DNA from: Bradyrhizobium sp. Ce-3
GTDB taxonomy: Bacteria > Pseudomonadota > Alphaproteobacteria > Rhizobiales > Xanthobacteraceae
DNA: 64,000 nt
Assembly (NCBI RefSeq): GCF_022835695.1
Contig: NZ_BQUV01000001.1
Location: 864,641-928,640, forward strand
Direction of reading: 5' to 3'
Shown here: positions 52,551-60,960 of the stretch, piece by piece
Layout: every line of letters begins with the position of its first letter
How positions within the stretch are numbered: the stretch's first letter is position 1
Notes under the pieces: generated by a model
Told to the model about the DNA's origin: nothing
The model's database searches: none
What the model saw: the letters and a program-made list of their open reading frames with translations, nothing else
Position numbers and translations under genes: made by a program

Positions 52551-54733
52551 CTCAACGCAGTCGCGGCGCGCGCGACGCCCTGCTCTGCGGTGACGAGCGT
52601 CAGATCGACCGGCATCCCGGCGGCCGCACTCTCCTGGACCGCGAGCGTCGCGCGGGTGGTCGCAAGCAGCGAGTCGAGCGCGATCGGCATCGCGGCGCCC
52701 GATGCCACCGCCGCGATGAAAGCATCCAGCATCGGCCGCTGCCCCTTGTCGAGCCGCGCGGTCTTCGCCGTCCGCTGTCCGGCGTGCCAGACCTCGAAGC
52801 CCGAGAAATTGTCGAAGGCGGCAAAGCCGGTGCCCGCCGATATTTCGAGCGCTTCCTTCGGCACCCGCGGATCGCCGCCGGTGAGATAGCTGAGGCTCGC
52901 GACCGAACCATCGGCGAAGTCGAAGGTGGCGACGAGATTGTCGACATCCTTGCCCGCGGCGCTCGCGGAGATCCGCACTGGCTCGGCGCCGAGCCACCAG
53001 GACAACACGTCGATGAAATGGCCGCCTTCGCCGACGAAGCGGCTGCCTTCGCTCTCCGCCTGCAGATACCAGGATGATTTCTCCAGCGGGCCTGCGATGA
53101 CGCGATATTGCAGGGTCTGCGGCCCCGCCGGCGCGAATGCCGCGCGCATGCCCTGCAGCAGCGGCGAAAAGCGGCGGTTGAAGCCGACCATCAGCCTGTT
53201 GTTGCCGGTCTCGCGGATGGTCTGCTCCAATTGATCCAGCGAGCCTGTGTCGATCGCCAGCGGCTTTTCGACGAACACGGCTTTGCCGGCGCGCAGCGCT
53301 TGCGCGGCGAGGTCGGCATGGGAAGCATGGCGCGTCGCGATCAGCACGGCATCGATGTCGTCGGCTGCGAGCACCGAGGCCGCATCGGTCGAGGCGCGGG
53401 CGAAGCCGAACTTGCGCACCGCGGTCGCACCGCTCAGGCCGGTATTGGTGACGACCTCAACGAGATCGACGCGCGCGTGATTTGCAAGCTGCGGCAACAA
53501 CATGCTGGAGGCATAATTGCCGGCGCCGATGACGCCGAGCCGCACCCTGCCGCTGCGCAGGGCAACCGCCGGACGATAGGTCATCTGCATCGCGCGGGGA
53601 GCGGCGTCCGGATAGGTGAACACCATGCCGAGGCCGACTTCGCCCCGGCTCATGCGCTCGAACGCCGACGTCGCCTGCTCCAGCGGCACGGTTTCGGAGA
53701 TCAGCGACGAAAAATCCAGCCGTCCGTCGGCCAGCAGCGCGACGATGGCTTCCATGTTGCGCCTCTCGGTCCAGCGCACATGGCCGATCGGATAATCGAT
53801 GCCGCCCTCCTCGTAGAGCGGGTCGTAGCGGCCGGGGCCATAGGAGCGCGAGAACCGAACGTCGAGCTCCTTGTCGTAGAATTCGTTCCACGGCAGGTTC
53901 AACGTGCACTTGCCGATGTCGACGATGCGGCCGCGATCGCGCAGCAACGCGGCCGCACGCGAGGCGAGATCGGGATCGTCGCTGCCCGCCGTGATGAACA
54001 CACAGTCGACACCGTTGCCCGCGGTCAGTTGATCGATCCGGGCACGAAATTCGGCCGCGGCGTCATCCGATGCGACCGCACAGAGCGCGGCACCCGCAGA
54101 CTCGGCCTGACGACAGCGCGCCTCCAGCCTGTCGAGCCCCGTGACCACGACGCCGGCGCTGCGCAGCAGCCGCACCATGATCTGGCCGATCAGGCCGAGG
54201 CCGATTACGCAGGCAGTCTCGCCGAAACGGATTTCCGACTGGCGCAGCGCCTGCAGCGCGATCGAGGCGATGGTGGTGAAGGCGGCCTGGTCGAGCGCAG
54301 CACCGTCCGGCAACGGCACGCAGAGGTTCACCGGCACCCAATTATATTCAGCGTGGGTTGCATATTGATTGCCGCCGCAGCAGACCCGCTGTCCGATCGA
54401 GAAGCCGCCGACGCCCTCGCCGACTTCCACGACGGTGCCGGACAGCGAGTAACCGAGCGGTGTGTAGGAATCGAGACGGTTCATCACCTTCTGATAGGTC
54501 GCAAGCAAGCCTTGCTGACGGACCGAACGCACCACCTTGGCGACCTGGTCGGGGCGCGCACGCGCCTTGCCGAGCAGCGACAGGCGGCCTTCGGTGAACT
54601 TCATCATCTCGGTGCCGGTCGACACCGCCGAGAACGCGGTGCGCACCAGGACCCCGCCGGGGCGACAGCGCGGCGCCGGCACATCGATCAGCTTGAGCTC
54701 GCCGCTCTTATAGTTCTGCGCGATCTGCTTCAC
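52547..54733 (-). CDS. Bi-domain oxidoreductase (MDR plus Gfo/Idh/MocA), 728 aa
   Basis: Two NAD(P)-dependent enzymes are fused. The N-terminal half is a zinc-type medium-chain dehydrogenase (DVPAPRCRPGGVLVRTAFS, LGYSLSGTVVEVGEGVG, TACVIGLGLIGQIMVRLL with a GxGxxG). The C-terminal half, from about residue 400 (RVRLGVIGAGNYASSMLLPQ), is a Gfo/Idh/MocA oxidoreductase with AVFVEKPLAIDT (EKP) and a catalytic His in GEGGHFIDVLSWWLG. Such fusions are known from polysaccharide loci with heparinase-like genes. The substrates are probably nucleotide or polymer-linked sugars. The ATG at 54733 is the operon start, with a shared 16-mer 88 bases upstream. Confidence 0.87.
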   Translation of the reverse strand: MKQIAQNYKSGELKLIDVPAPRCRPGGVLVRTAFSAVSTGTEMMKFTEGRLSLLGKARARPDQVAKVVRSVRQQGLLATYQKVMNRLDSYTPLGYSLSGTVVEVGEGVGGFSIGQRVCCGGNQYATHAEYNWVPVNLCVPLPDGAALDQAAFTTIASIALQALRQSEIRFGETACVIGLGLIGQIMVRLLRSAGVVVTGLDRLEARCRQAESAGAALCAVASDDAAAEFRARIDQLTAGNGVDCVFITAGSDDPDLASRAAALLRDRGRIVDIGKCTLNLPWNEFYDKELDVRFSRSYGPGRYDPLYEEGGIDYPIGHVRWTERRNMEAIVALLADGRLDFSSLISETVPLEQATSAFERMSRGEVGLGMVFTYPDAAPRAMQMTYRPAVALRSGRVRLGVIGAGNYASSMLLPQLANHARVDLVEVVTNTGLSGATAVRKFGFARASTDAASVLAADDIDAVLIATRHASHADLAAQALRAGKAVFVEKPLAIDTGSLDQLEQTIRETGNNRLMVGFNRRFSPLLQGMRAAFAPAGPQTLQYRVIAGPLEKSSWYLQAESEGSRFVGEGGHFIDVLSWWLGAEPVRISASAAGKDVDNLVATFDFADGSVASLSYLTGGDPRVPKEALEISAGTGFAAFDNFSGFEVWHAGQRTAKTARLDKGQRPMLDAFIAAVASGAAMPIALDSLLATTRATLAVQESAAAGMPVDLTLVTAEQGVARAATALR

Positions 54734-54820
54734 AGTCGGTCAAACGCCTCACGTTAACAGCACCTTGTATCGCGCTTGCCGCCCATAATGAAGGCAAGAA
54801 CATCATCAAAGTTAGCTCAT

Positions 54821-54836
54821 CGCCGACGATTTAACA
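54821..54836 (-). promoter_or_regulatory. Shared 16-mer upstream of the heparinase operon
   Basis: CGCCGACGATTTAACA, identical to 42373-42388, lies 88 bases upstream of the bi-domain oxidoreductase ATG. GTTAACA also occurs near 54753. It lies just beyond the stop of the preceding glycosidase gene. The match is exact over 16 bases. Confidence 0.5.
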
Positions 54837-54842
54837 TCGTTA

Positions 54843-56081
54843 TCATTGCAGCAACAGGACCGGTTTGGGCGAGATCTCGACCTCACCATTGGCGATGACG
54901 CCTTCGCCGCCGTCGAGGCCCTGGTAACGGCTGAAATGCGGATCGACCCGGGCGAACGAGCGGTCCTTGGTGGTCCAGAGGATCAGCCCGTCGCGGCCAT
55001 CCGGCATGCGAAGCTCGACGCGCCAGCTCGTCGGCGACGTCTTCCCCGCAGCGACCACGCTTGCGCCGACCAGCCATGATTGCACCGTGCGATAGGCAAT
55101 TCCGCTCGGAAGCAGCCCGCGCGCCGGATCCCAGAGTTTGCCGAAGTCGCTGCCGCCGCCGGCAAACTCGTACCAATAGAACCGGTCGACACCGCTGATC
55201 CATTTCAGGATGTAGGCGCGGGCCAGACACCCATCCGGGTTGTCCTCGTAGGACGACCAGCCGGCCTCGGTGTCCCAGATCGGCCTCGCCGACAGATCGT
55301 GCGCGGCGAGGATCCGCTTGAAGCGCGCAATGATGCCGAGCACCGCTTCGGGCTCGCTGGTGTAACCGTGGAAGGCGAACACATCGGCATATTGTCCGCC
55401 GCCTTGCGCCATGAAGGCCTGTTGCCAGCGATAGCCGTCCGGCGTGCCATTGGACGGCGGCGTCAGCACCGTCAGCGCGGGATCGCTGGCCTTGATGATC
55501 TCGTAGGCCCGCTTCTGCATCTGGACCATGGTCGCGATATCGCCCGAGTAATATTTGGGATCCTCGGGTTCGTTCCAGATTTCCCAGTATTTGATGCGGC
55601 CGGCGGCGCGCGTCACGGCCGCGCGCACCCATTGATCCCATGTCGCCAAATCGGCCGGCGGCGAGCTCGCACCGGGCGTGAACGCCGGCGGTGCATCCTT
55701 GACCGACGCGGCCCATCTCGGCGTGTAAGCGAGATTGAGCACGATCTCGACGTGCTCGCGCTCCGCCGCCGCAAGAATGGCATCGAAGCGCGCCCAATTA
55801 TAGACGCCCGGCGCCGGATTGATCTGCGCCCAGTAGATCGCGCCCCACAGCCGGACGCCGTCGAATTTGAGCTCTGGCCAAGGTTGCGACTGTCCGATCG
55901 CGTTGATCGTCATGCCGAACAGCGTCGGCGGGATCACCGCATTCACGCGGCTCGTAACGAGCGCATCGTTTGACGTCGAACCAGCCCACGACAGCGGCCA
56001 TCTGTGAGCCAGCGGCAGCAGCGCGCTCAAAACAAGCGCAATCAACGCCCTTTGACCCCAATCCCTCACTTTGCCTGCCAT
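54843..56081 (-). CDS. Clan GH-A glycoside hydrolase, 412 aa
   Basis: ATG at 56081 (MAGKVRDWGQRALIALVLSA) begins a signal anchor or peptide (ALIALVLSALLPLAHRWPL). The mature protein is a TIM barrel: VRLWGAIYWAQINPAPGVY, ERIVEIVLN-like VEIVLNLAYTPRWAAS, the acid/base Glu in KYWEIWNEPEDPKYY, FHGYTSEPEAVLG, and the nucleophile Glu in PIWDTEAGWSSYED. The NEP and TEAGW signatures are those of clan A hydrolases, most like the GH39/xylosidase-like group. It probably cuts or trims a polysaccharide in the periplasm or outside. It is separated from the bi-domain operon by a 109-base gap. Confidence 0.83.
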   Translation of the reverse strand: MAGKVRDWGQRALIALVLSALLPLAHRWPLSWAGSTSNDALVTSRVNAVIPPTLFGMTINAIGQSQPWPELKFDGVRLWGAIYWAQINPAPGVYNWARFDAILAAAEREHVEIVLNLAYTPRWAASVKDAPPAFTPGASSPPADLATWDQWVRAAVTRAAGRIKYWEIWNEPEDPKYYSGDIATMVQMQKRAYEIIKASDPALTVLTPPSNGTPDGYRWQQAFMAQGGGQYADVFAFHGYTSEPEAVLGIIARFKRILAAHDLSARPIWDTEAGWSSYEDNPDGCLARAYILKWISGVDRFYWYEFAGGGSDFGKLWDPARGLLPSGIAYRTVQSWLVGASVVAAGKTSPTSWRVELRMPDGRDGLILWTTKDRSFARVDPHFSRYQGLDGGEGVIANGEVEISPKPVLLLQ

Positions 56082-56198
56082 GTCCTCGTCTCGTCGCCGT
56101 CACATCGGTGCCGGGATTGCATTGTGAAAGCCGTGCATGTTAATGCCGATGTTAGTCGGATTGTGATGTTGTTAGGTCAATGGTATAGATCATTGCAG
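56082..56198. promoter_or_regulatory. Divergent promoter gap with three TGTTAR motifs
   Basis: TGTTAA at 56139, TGTTAG at 56150 and TGTTAG at 56170 are in direct orientation within 35 bases of the GT4 start, in a short AT-rich island. This is the densest run of the hexamer in the window. Confidence 0.5.
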
Positions 56199-57509
56199 AT
56201 GTCGAGAACTGAACCATCACCGCGGCGGATCCTGATCATCGTCGAGAACCTTCCGGTTCCTTTCGATCGCAGGGTGTGGTGCGAAGCAACGTCGCTGCGC
56301 AAGGCGGGCTACGAGGTTTCGGTGATCTGCCCGAAGGGCCGCGGTCATGACGAGCCTTACGAATGCCTCGAGGGCATTCACATCTATCGCCATCCGATGC
56401 CGGTGGAAGCACGCGGGATCGCCGCCTATCTCATCGAATATCCGGTCGCGCTGCTGTGGGAAACCTGGCTTGCGATCAAGGTCGCGTGGAAGCACGGCTT
56501 CGACGTGATCCATGGCTGCAATCCGCCCGATTTGATCTTCCTGATCGGCCTGCTGTTCAGGCTCGGCGGCAAGCGCTTCGTGTTCGATCATCACGACGTC
56601 AATCCCGAGCTCTACGAGGCGAAATTCGGCCGCCGCGACATCTTCTGGCAGCTGCTGCGGCTGGTCGAGTATCTCACCTTCAAGACGGCGAGCATCTCGA
56701 TCGCGACCAACGAATCCTATCGCGACGTCGCGATCACGCGCGGCGGCATGCCGGCCGATCGCGTCTTCGTGGTGCGCTCCGGCCCCAATCTCGATCGCGT
56801 GCGCTCCCGTCCGGCCGATCCGGCCTGGCGAAATGGCCGGCGCTACAGCGTCGGCTATGTCGGCGTGATCGGCCAGTCCGAAGGCATCGATCTCCTGCTG
56901 CAGTCGATCGGCCACATCGTGCACGATCTCGGCCGCACCGACATCCAGTTCAACATCGCCGGCTCCGGGCCGGAGTGGAATGCCGTCGTGAAGCTTTGCG
57001 CGGAGCTGCAGCTCTCCGATTACGTGAACTTCACCGGCGCCATCGCCGACGACGCGCTGTTCACGATGCTCTCGACCGTCGATGTCTGCGTCAATCCGGA
57101 TCGCGTCACGCCGATGAACGACATCTCCACCATGAACAAGATCATGGAATACATGGCGCTCGGACGGCCGATCGTTCAGTTCGACGTCCGCGAAGGGCGT
57201 CGCTCGGCGCTCGACGCCTCGCTCTATGCGGCAAAGAATGATCCGCAGGATTTCGCCAGCAAGATCATCACGTTGATCGACGATCCGGCGCTGCGTCAGA
57301 CGATGGGCGTGTTCGGCCGCAACCGCGTCGAGCGCGCATTGTCCTGGACGCATGAGGAACCGAAGCTGCTCGCCGCTTACGAGGCGCTGTTCGCCAGGAA
57401 AGCTCCCTGGCAGAGCCGCGCACCGCGCGCGAGCGCGACGGCGGAGCGGCCCACTTCGCAAGCGTCCGGCGTCAACGCCAATGCAGCTGCCGGGCGGGCA
57501 TCGCGTTGA
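56199..57509 (+). CDS. Glycosyltransferase family 4, 436 aa
   Basis: A GT-B retaining transferase. The start is set at ATG 56199 (MSRTEPSPRRILIIVENLPV), where family homology begins; longer open frame lies in the promoter. Marks are PFDRRVWCEATSLRKAGYEV, HGCNPPDLIFLIGLLFRLGG, FDHHDVNPELYEAKFG, SVGYVGVIGQSEGIDLLLQS and the C-terminal NDISTMNKIMEYMALGRPIV. This pattern, with the FDHHDxxPE box, matches the WbuB-like GT4 group of polysaccharide loci. A short Ala/Ser-rich tail ends the protein. It is followed 79 bases later by a sugar dehydrogenase. Confidence 0.86.
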   Translation: MSRTEPSPRRILIIVENLPVPFDRRVWCEATSLRKAGYEVSVICPKGRGHDEPYECLEGIHIYRHPMPVEARGIAAYLIEYPVALLWETWLAIKVAWKHGFDVIHGCNPPDLIFLIGLLFRLGGKRFVFDHHDVNPELYEAKFGRRDIFWQLLRLVEYLTFKTASISIATNESYRDVAITRGGMPADRVFVVRSGPNLDRVRSRPADPAWRNGRRYSVGYVGVIGQSEGIDLLLQSIGHIVHDLGRTDIQFNIAGSGPEWNAVVKLCAELQLSDYVNFTGAIADDALFTMLSTVDVCVNPDRVTPMNDISTMNKIMEYMALGRPIVQFDVREGRRSALDASLYAAKNDPQDFASKIITLIDDPALRQTMGVFGRNRVERALSWTHEEPKLLAAYEALFARKAPWQSRAPRASATAERPTSQASGVNANAAAGRASR

Positions 57510-57588
57510 ACGCCCCGCCGCCTCACTCACGTCAAACGCGATGCGGCCACGGCCACGCGCACGTCCCCAGGTCATTGAAGGTCGAAGC

Positions 57589-58899
57589 ATGAACGTCAGC
57601 ATTTTCGGCCTCGGTTATGTCGGAACGGTCTGCGCGGCCTGCTTCACCGAACTCGGGCACCAGATCATCGGCGTCGACAAGAGCGTCGCGAAGGTCGACC
57701 TGATCCGCGAAGGCCGTTCGCCGGTGATCGAGCCCGGCATCTCGGACAAGGTGGCGCGCGCGGTTGCAACCGGACAATTGACCGCGACCACCGATGCCAC
57801 CGAGGCGATCGTCAACAGCGACATCTCGATGGTCTGTGTTGGCACGCCGTCATCCGGTAACGGCAATCTCGACCTCACCGCGATCCGTCAGGTCGCGATC
57901 GAGATCGGCCGCGGATTGCGCGCCAAGAACGCGCCGCACACGGTGACGATCCGCTCCACCGTGCTGCCTGGCACCACCCGCGGCACCGTCGGGCCGCTGA
58001 TCGAGGAAGCCTCCGGCAACAGGATCGGGCGCGATTTCGACCTCGCCTTCAATCCGGAGTTCCTGCGCGAAGGCTCAGCGATCGCGGATTTCAACGCACC
58101 GTCGAAGACCGTGGTTGGCGCCTTCAACCAGGAAACCGCCGACCGCGTGATGGCGCTCTACAGGGACCTGCCGGGCGCCAAGATCACGCCGCCGGTCGAG
58201 ACCGCGGAACTCGCCAAATATGTCGACAACAGCTGGCACGCGCTGAAGGTCAGCTTTGCCAACGAAATCGGCACGATCGCGAAGACGCTCGGCATCGACG
58301 GCCGCGACGTCATGAACATCTTCCTGCAGGACACAAGGCTCAACATCTCTCCGGCTTACCTGCGGCCGGGCTTTGCCTTCGGCGGCTCCTGCCTGCCCAA
58401 GGACGTCAAGGCGCTGAAGCATCTGGCGCACAGCCGCGGGCTGTCGACGCCGGTGCTCGAAAGCATCCTGCCGAGCAACGACATGATCATGTCGCGCGGC
58501 GCCGACTGGATCCTGTCGCATGACGGCCGCCGCATCGCCTTCCTCGGCATCAGCTTCAAGGCCGGCACCGACGATGTCCGCGACAGCCCGTTCGTCGAGC
58601 TGGTCAAAAGCCTGCGTGGCGAGCAGCGCGAGATCCGGATCTACGATCCCAACGTGCAGCTGTCGCAACTGATCGGCGCCAACCGGGACTTCATGATGCG
58701 CAACCCGGAGCTGGTCGGCCTGCTGCATGACGACGTGGCGGCGACCATCGAGTGGGCCGACATCATCGTGCTGACAACGGCCGATCCGCGCTTCGTTGCG
58801 GCACTGAAGGCAAGCCGCCCCGACCAAATCGTGCTCGAACTGTCTGATATCGGATTGCCCGATGAAGTCAGCGCGAGAGTGAGCGGCTTCCACTGGTAG
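57589..58899 (+). CDS. Nucleotide-sugar 6-dehydrogenase, GDP-mannose-dehydrogenase (AlgD)-type
   Basis: Start ATG 57589 (MNVSIFGLGYVGTVCAACFT) follows AAGG. Family marks are GxGxxG at the N-terminus, FNPEFLREGSAIADFNAPSK, AELAKYVDNSWHALKVSFAN with the conserved Lys, and the catalytic Cys in FGGSCLPKDVKAL. SFKAGTDDVRDSPFVELVKS completes it. The 436-residue length and the LGYVGTVCAACF and GGSCLPKDV patterns are closer to GDP-mannose than to UDP-glucose dehydrogenases, so the likely product is GDP-mannuronate. That is inferred. It follows the GT4 and precedes a methyltransferase by two bases. Confidence 0.85.
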   Translation: MNVSIFGLGYVGTVCAACFTELGHQIIGVDKSVAKVDLIREGRSPVIEPGISDKVARAVATGQLTATTDATEAIVNSDISMVCVGTPSSGNGNLDLTAIRQVAIEIGRGLRAKNAPHTVTIRSTVLPGTTRGTVGPLIEEASGNRIGRDFDLAFNPEFLREGSAIADFNAPSKTVVGAFNQETADRVMALYRDLPGAKITPPVETAELAKYVDNSWHALKVSFANEIGTIAKTLGIDGRDVMNIFLQDTRLNISPAYLRPGFAFGGSCLPKDVKALKHLAHSRGLSTPVLESILPSNDMIMSRGADWILSHDGRRIAFLGISFKAGTDDVRDSPFVELVKSLRGEQREIRIYDPNVQLSQLIGANRDFMMRNPELVGLLHDDVAATIEWADIIVLTTADPRFVAALKASRPDQIVLELSDIGLPDEVSARVSGFHW

Positions 58900-58901
58900 G
58901 G

Positions 58902-59627
58902 ATGACCATGGCCAGCATCGGCCAGACCCGCGACCGACCCGAAATCCGCTTTCACGACGAGATTTCGTCGGGATGGGAGACGCTGCATCAGAGCCGCACC
59001 TTCAAGGCGCGCACCGCCGCGATGTTCGGCCTGCTCGGCAATGCGGACCTCAAGGGACAGCGCTGGCTGGATGCCGGTTGCGGCACCGGAACGCTGTCCC
59101 GCCTGCTCGCCGCGCGCGGCTGCGACGTCACCGGCGTCGACGCCTCGTCGGAGATGATTGCGGCGGCGCGCGGCCGCCTCGCCGATGGCACACCGGCCGA
59201 ACGGCTCAGATTCCAGCAGATTCCGACGATCGCAAACCTGCCATTTGCCGATCGATCGTTCGACGGCGTGCTCTGCGCCAGCGTGCTGGAATATGTCCCG
59301 GACGTGGCGCAGTGCCTCGCCCAGATCCATCGCGTGCTGAGGCCAGGCGGGCTGCTGCTGGTCTCGATCCCGAACCGCGGCTCGCTGCTGCGCCAGGGCT
59401 ACAAGCTCGCGCACACAGCCTCCTCGCGCGTGTCGGCGCGGCCGCTGTTCCGCTACCTCGCCTTCTCGAAATTCGACGCCTCGCCGGCTGCGATGCAGGA
59501 CCTGCTGCAACGGCATGGCTTCACGATGCTGGGCAGCAGCTTTGCCGGCTCCCCGCTGCCGCCGGCGCTCGACCGCCGGCCGGACGTCGGCACGCTGATC
59601 AATATCCTCGCGCGGCGCGACGATTAA
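58902..59627 (+). CDS. Class I SAM-dependent methyltransferase, 241 aa
   Basis: ATG at 58902 lies two bases after the dehydrogenase stop; a second ATG at 58908 is also possible. Motif I is RWLDAGCGTGTLSRLLAARG, with CDVTGVDASSEMIAAAR after it. FADRSFDGVLCASVLEYVPD and IHRVLRPGGLLLVSIPNRGS complete the class. The position directly after a uronate-forming dehydrogenase suggests sugar methylation. The C-terminus has ALDRRPDVGTLINILA. Substrate unknown. Confidence 0.83.
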   Translation: MTMASIGQTRDRPEIRFHDEISSGWETLHQSRTFKARTAAMFGLLGNADLKGQRWLDAGCGTGTLSRLLAARGCDVTGVDASSEMIAAARGRLADGTPAERLRFQQIPTIANLPFADRSFDGVLCASVLEYVPDVAQCLAQIHRVLRPGGLLLVSIPNRGSLLRQGYKLAHTASSRVSARPLFRYLAFSKFDASPAAMQDLLQRHGFTMLGSSFAGSPLPPALDRRPDVGTLINILARRDD

Positions 59628-59648
59628 CGAGGCAGGCGAATGCCGGCG

Positions 59649-60320
59649 TCAGGCCTTGATCGCCATCAGCGACTTGGTCATGCCGAGATAACGTTCGCGA
59701 TAGATCTTTGCGTCCGGAAACGTCTCCGTCATCTCGCGCCAATCGAACAGGTGCCAGTCGGGCGCGGTTCGCTTGAACCAGAAGCGGTTGAATCTCTCGA
59801 TCAGCGCGATCTGGAGCCGCCGCGGCAGCAGCACGATGAATCCGGGCAGCCAGGTATGGCTCTCGATCGGAAAGTAGCGGTACGGCGTCTGCACGTAGAA
59901 CGACTTTGCGACCCGCGAGATCTCGCCGGCGAAGCGGTTCTGGTGCTCGCGCGCGATGTTCAGGAACGTTGCGTCGCTCTCGATCGTCACGACGTCCTGC
60001 TTCGGCCCGGTGACGTGCTCGATCACCGACGAGCAAAAGCAGAAGTCGAACGCCTGGTCGTCGAACGGCAGGCGCTCGGTCTCCTGCAGCAGTACCGTCT
60101 TGAAGCCGAAGCGCTCGCGCGCGGCCCTCAAATCGTCGGCCGAGATGTCGCAGACCGTGATGTCGGTATGGCGCGGCAGGATTGCGCGAATGTGCCGCCC
60201 GGTTCCGCCGCCGAGATCGAGGATCTTCGCATCGAGCGGCAGGTTCACGGTGCGGACGAGGAACTCGCCGCGCCGCTGGCGCGCTGCACTGGAAAATCGG
60301 GCCTGAATGGCGCCCAGCAC
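59649..60320 (-). CDS. Class I SAM-dependent methyltransferase, 223 aa
   Basis: The start is GTG at 60320 (L-G-A-I-Q-A-R-F-S), with AGGAG eight bases upstream; the longer open frame reads through the previous gene in another phase and is rejected. Motif I is AKILDLGGGTGRHIRAIL. CDISADDLRAARERFGFKTV is post-I. AFDFCFCSSVIEHVTGPKQD and the C-terminal YFPIESHTWLPGFIVLLPRR are visible. The gap to the upstream methyltransferase stop is 13 bases, so it belongs to the same operon. It converges on the plus-strand methyltransferase gene with only 21 bases between them. Confidence 0.8.
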   Translation of the reverse strand: MLGAIQARFSSAARQRRGEFLVRTVNLPLDAKILDLGGGTGRHIRAILPRHTDITVCDISADDLRAARERFGFKTVLLQETERLPFDDQAFDFCFCSSVIEHVTGPKQDVVTIESDATFLNIAREHQNRFAGEISRVAKSFYVQTPYRYFPIESHTWLPGFIVLLPRRLQIALIERFNRFWFKRTAPDWHLFDWREMTETFPDAKIYRERYLGMTKSLMAIKA

Positions 60321-60333
60321 TATCAGTCTCCTG

Positions 60334-60960
60334 CTACTTGATCGCTTCGAAGAAGATCGACTCGTCCGGCCGGTTGTCGAGCCGGTCGATGTCGGGACAG
60401 ATACCCTCGCGATAGGCCCTCGTATGGGTTTCCGAGCACCCCGCGTCGCGGAACAGCGCGGCGAGCGAGGCGCGGGTGAAGCCCCAGTGATGCGCGAACG
60501 CGGCCTCCTTGCGGCGCTCGATCTCGAACACGCCCCTGAGGAAGGCCTGCGGCGCCGCCGGATCATACAGCGCGACGATCCGCTCCATGTCGGGCACGAC
60601 GATCCGGCACACCCCGCCGGGCGCCAGCACGCGGGCGATCTCGCGCGCCAGCCGCTCGACCTCGTCGGGAAACAGATGCTCGAAGACATGCGCACTGAAC
60701 ACCGCCGAGAGGCTGGCATCGGCGAACGGCAACGGCTTGGTCAAATCCATGTGACGGAGCCCGGCGAACCTGCCCTGACGGTGCTCGGCATAGCGGGCAT
60801 CGCTCAACAGGCCGGCAAGATGCAGCGCTTTCGCCGCGAACGGCAGGCGCGCGATCCACAGATGCATCGTGATGTCGGTATTGATCCAGCCCTCGATGCC
60901 GCAATTGAAGGCGCCGATATGCAGGCGCTGCAGCGCGCGGCCGGGTGCGTCGTCGGTCAT
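60334..60960 (-). CDS. Methyltransferase-like protein, 208 aa
   Basis: ATG at 60960 overlaps the flippase stop by four bases (ATGA). The protein begins MTDDAPGRALQRLHIGAFNC with GIEGWINTDI, a variant of motif I used by a Methyltransf_11 group (predicted sugar or lipid methylation). LPFADASLSAVFSAHVFEHL and IARVLAPGGVCRIVVPDMER follow. The C-terminus has RREAAFAHHWGFTRASLAAL-like helices. Motif I is poorly conserved in the glycines, so activity is not certain. It is followed closely by the 223-aa methyltransferase. Confidence 0.75.
   Translation of the reverse strand: MTDDAPGRALQRLHIGAFNCGIEGWINTDITMHLWIARLPFAAKALHLAGLLSDARYAEHRQGRFAGLRHMDLTKPLPFADASLSAVFSAHVFEHLFPDEVERLAREIARVLAPGGVCRIVVPDMERIVALYDPAAPQAFLRGVFEIERRKEAAFAHHWGFTRASLAALFRDAGCSETHTRAYREGICPDIDRLDNRPDESIFFEAIK

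Noticed and set aside
50559-52997. Longer version of the heparinase-like gene starting at 52997
   Set aside because: The additional residues lie in another reading phase of the oxidoreductase gene and are Arg/Ala-rich. The ATG at 52550 overlaps the upstream stop as ATGA and starts recognisable sequence.
53108-54757. Plus-strand open frame over the bi-domain oxidoreductase
   Set aside because: Shadow of a gene with clear Rossmann motifs on the other strand.
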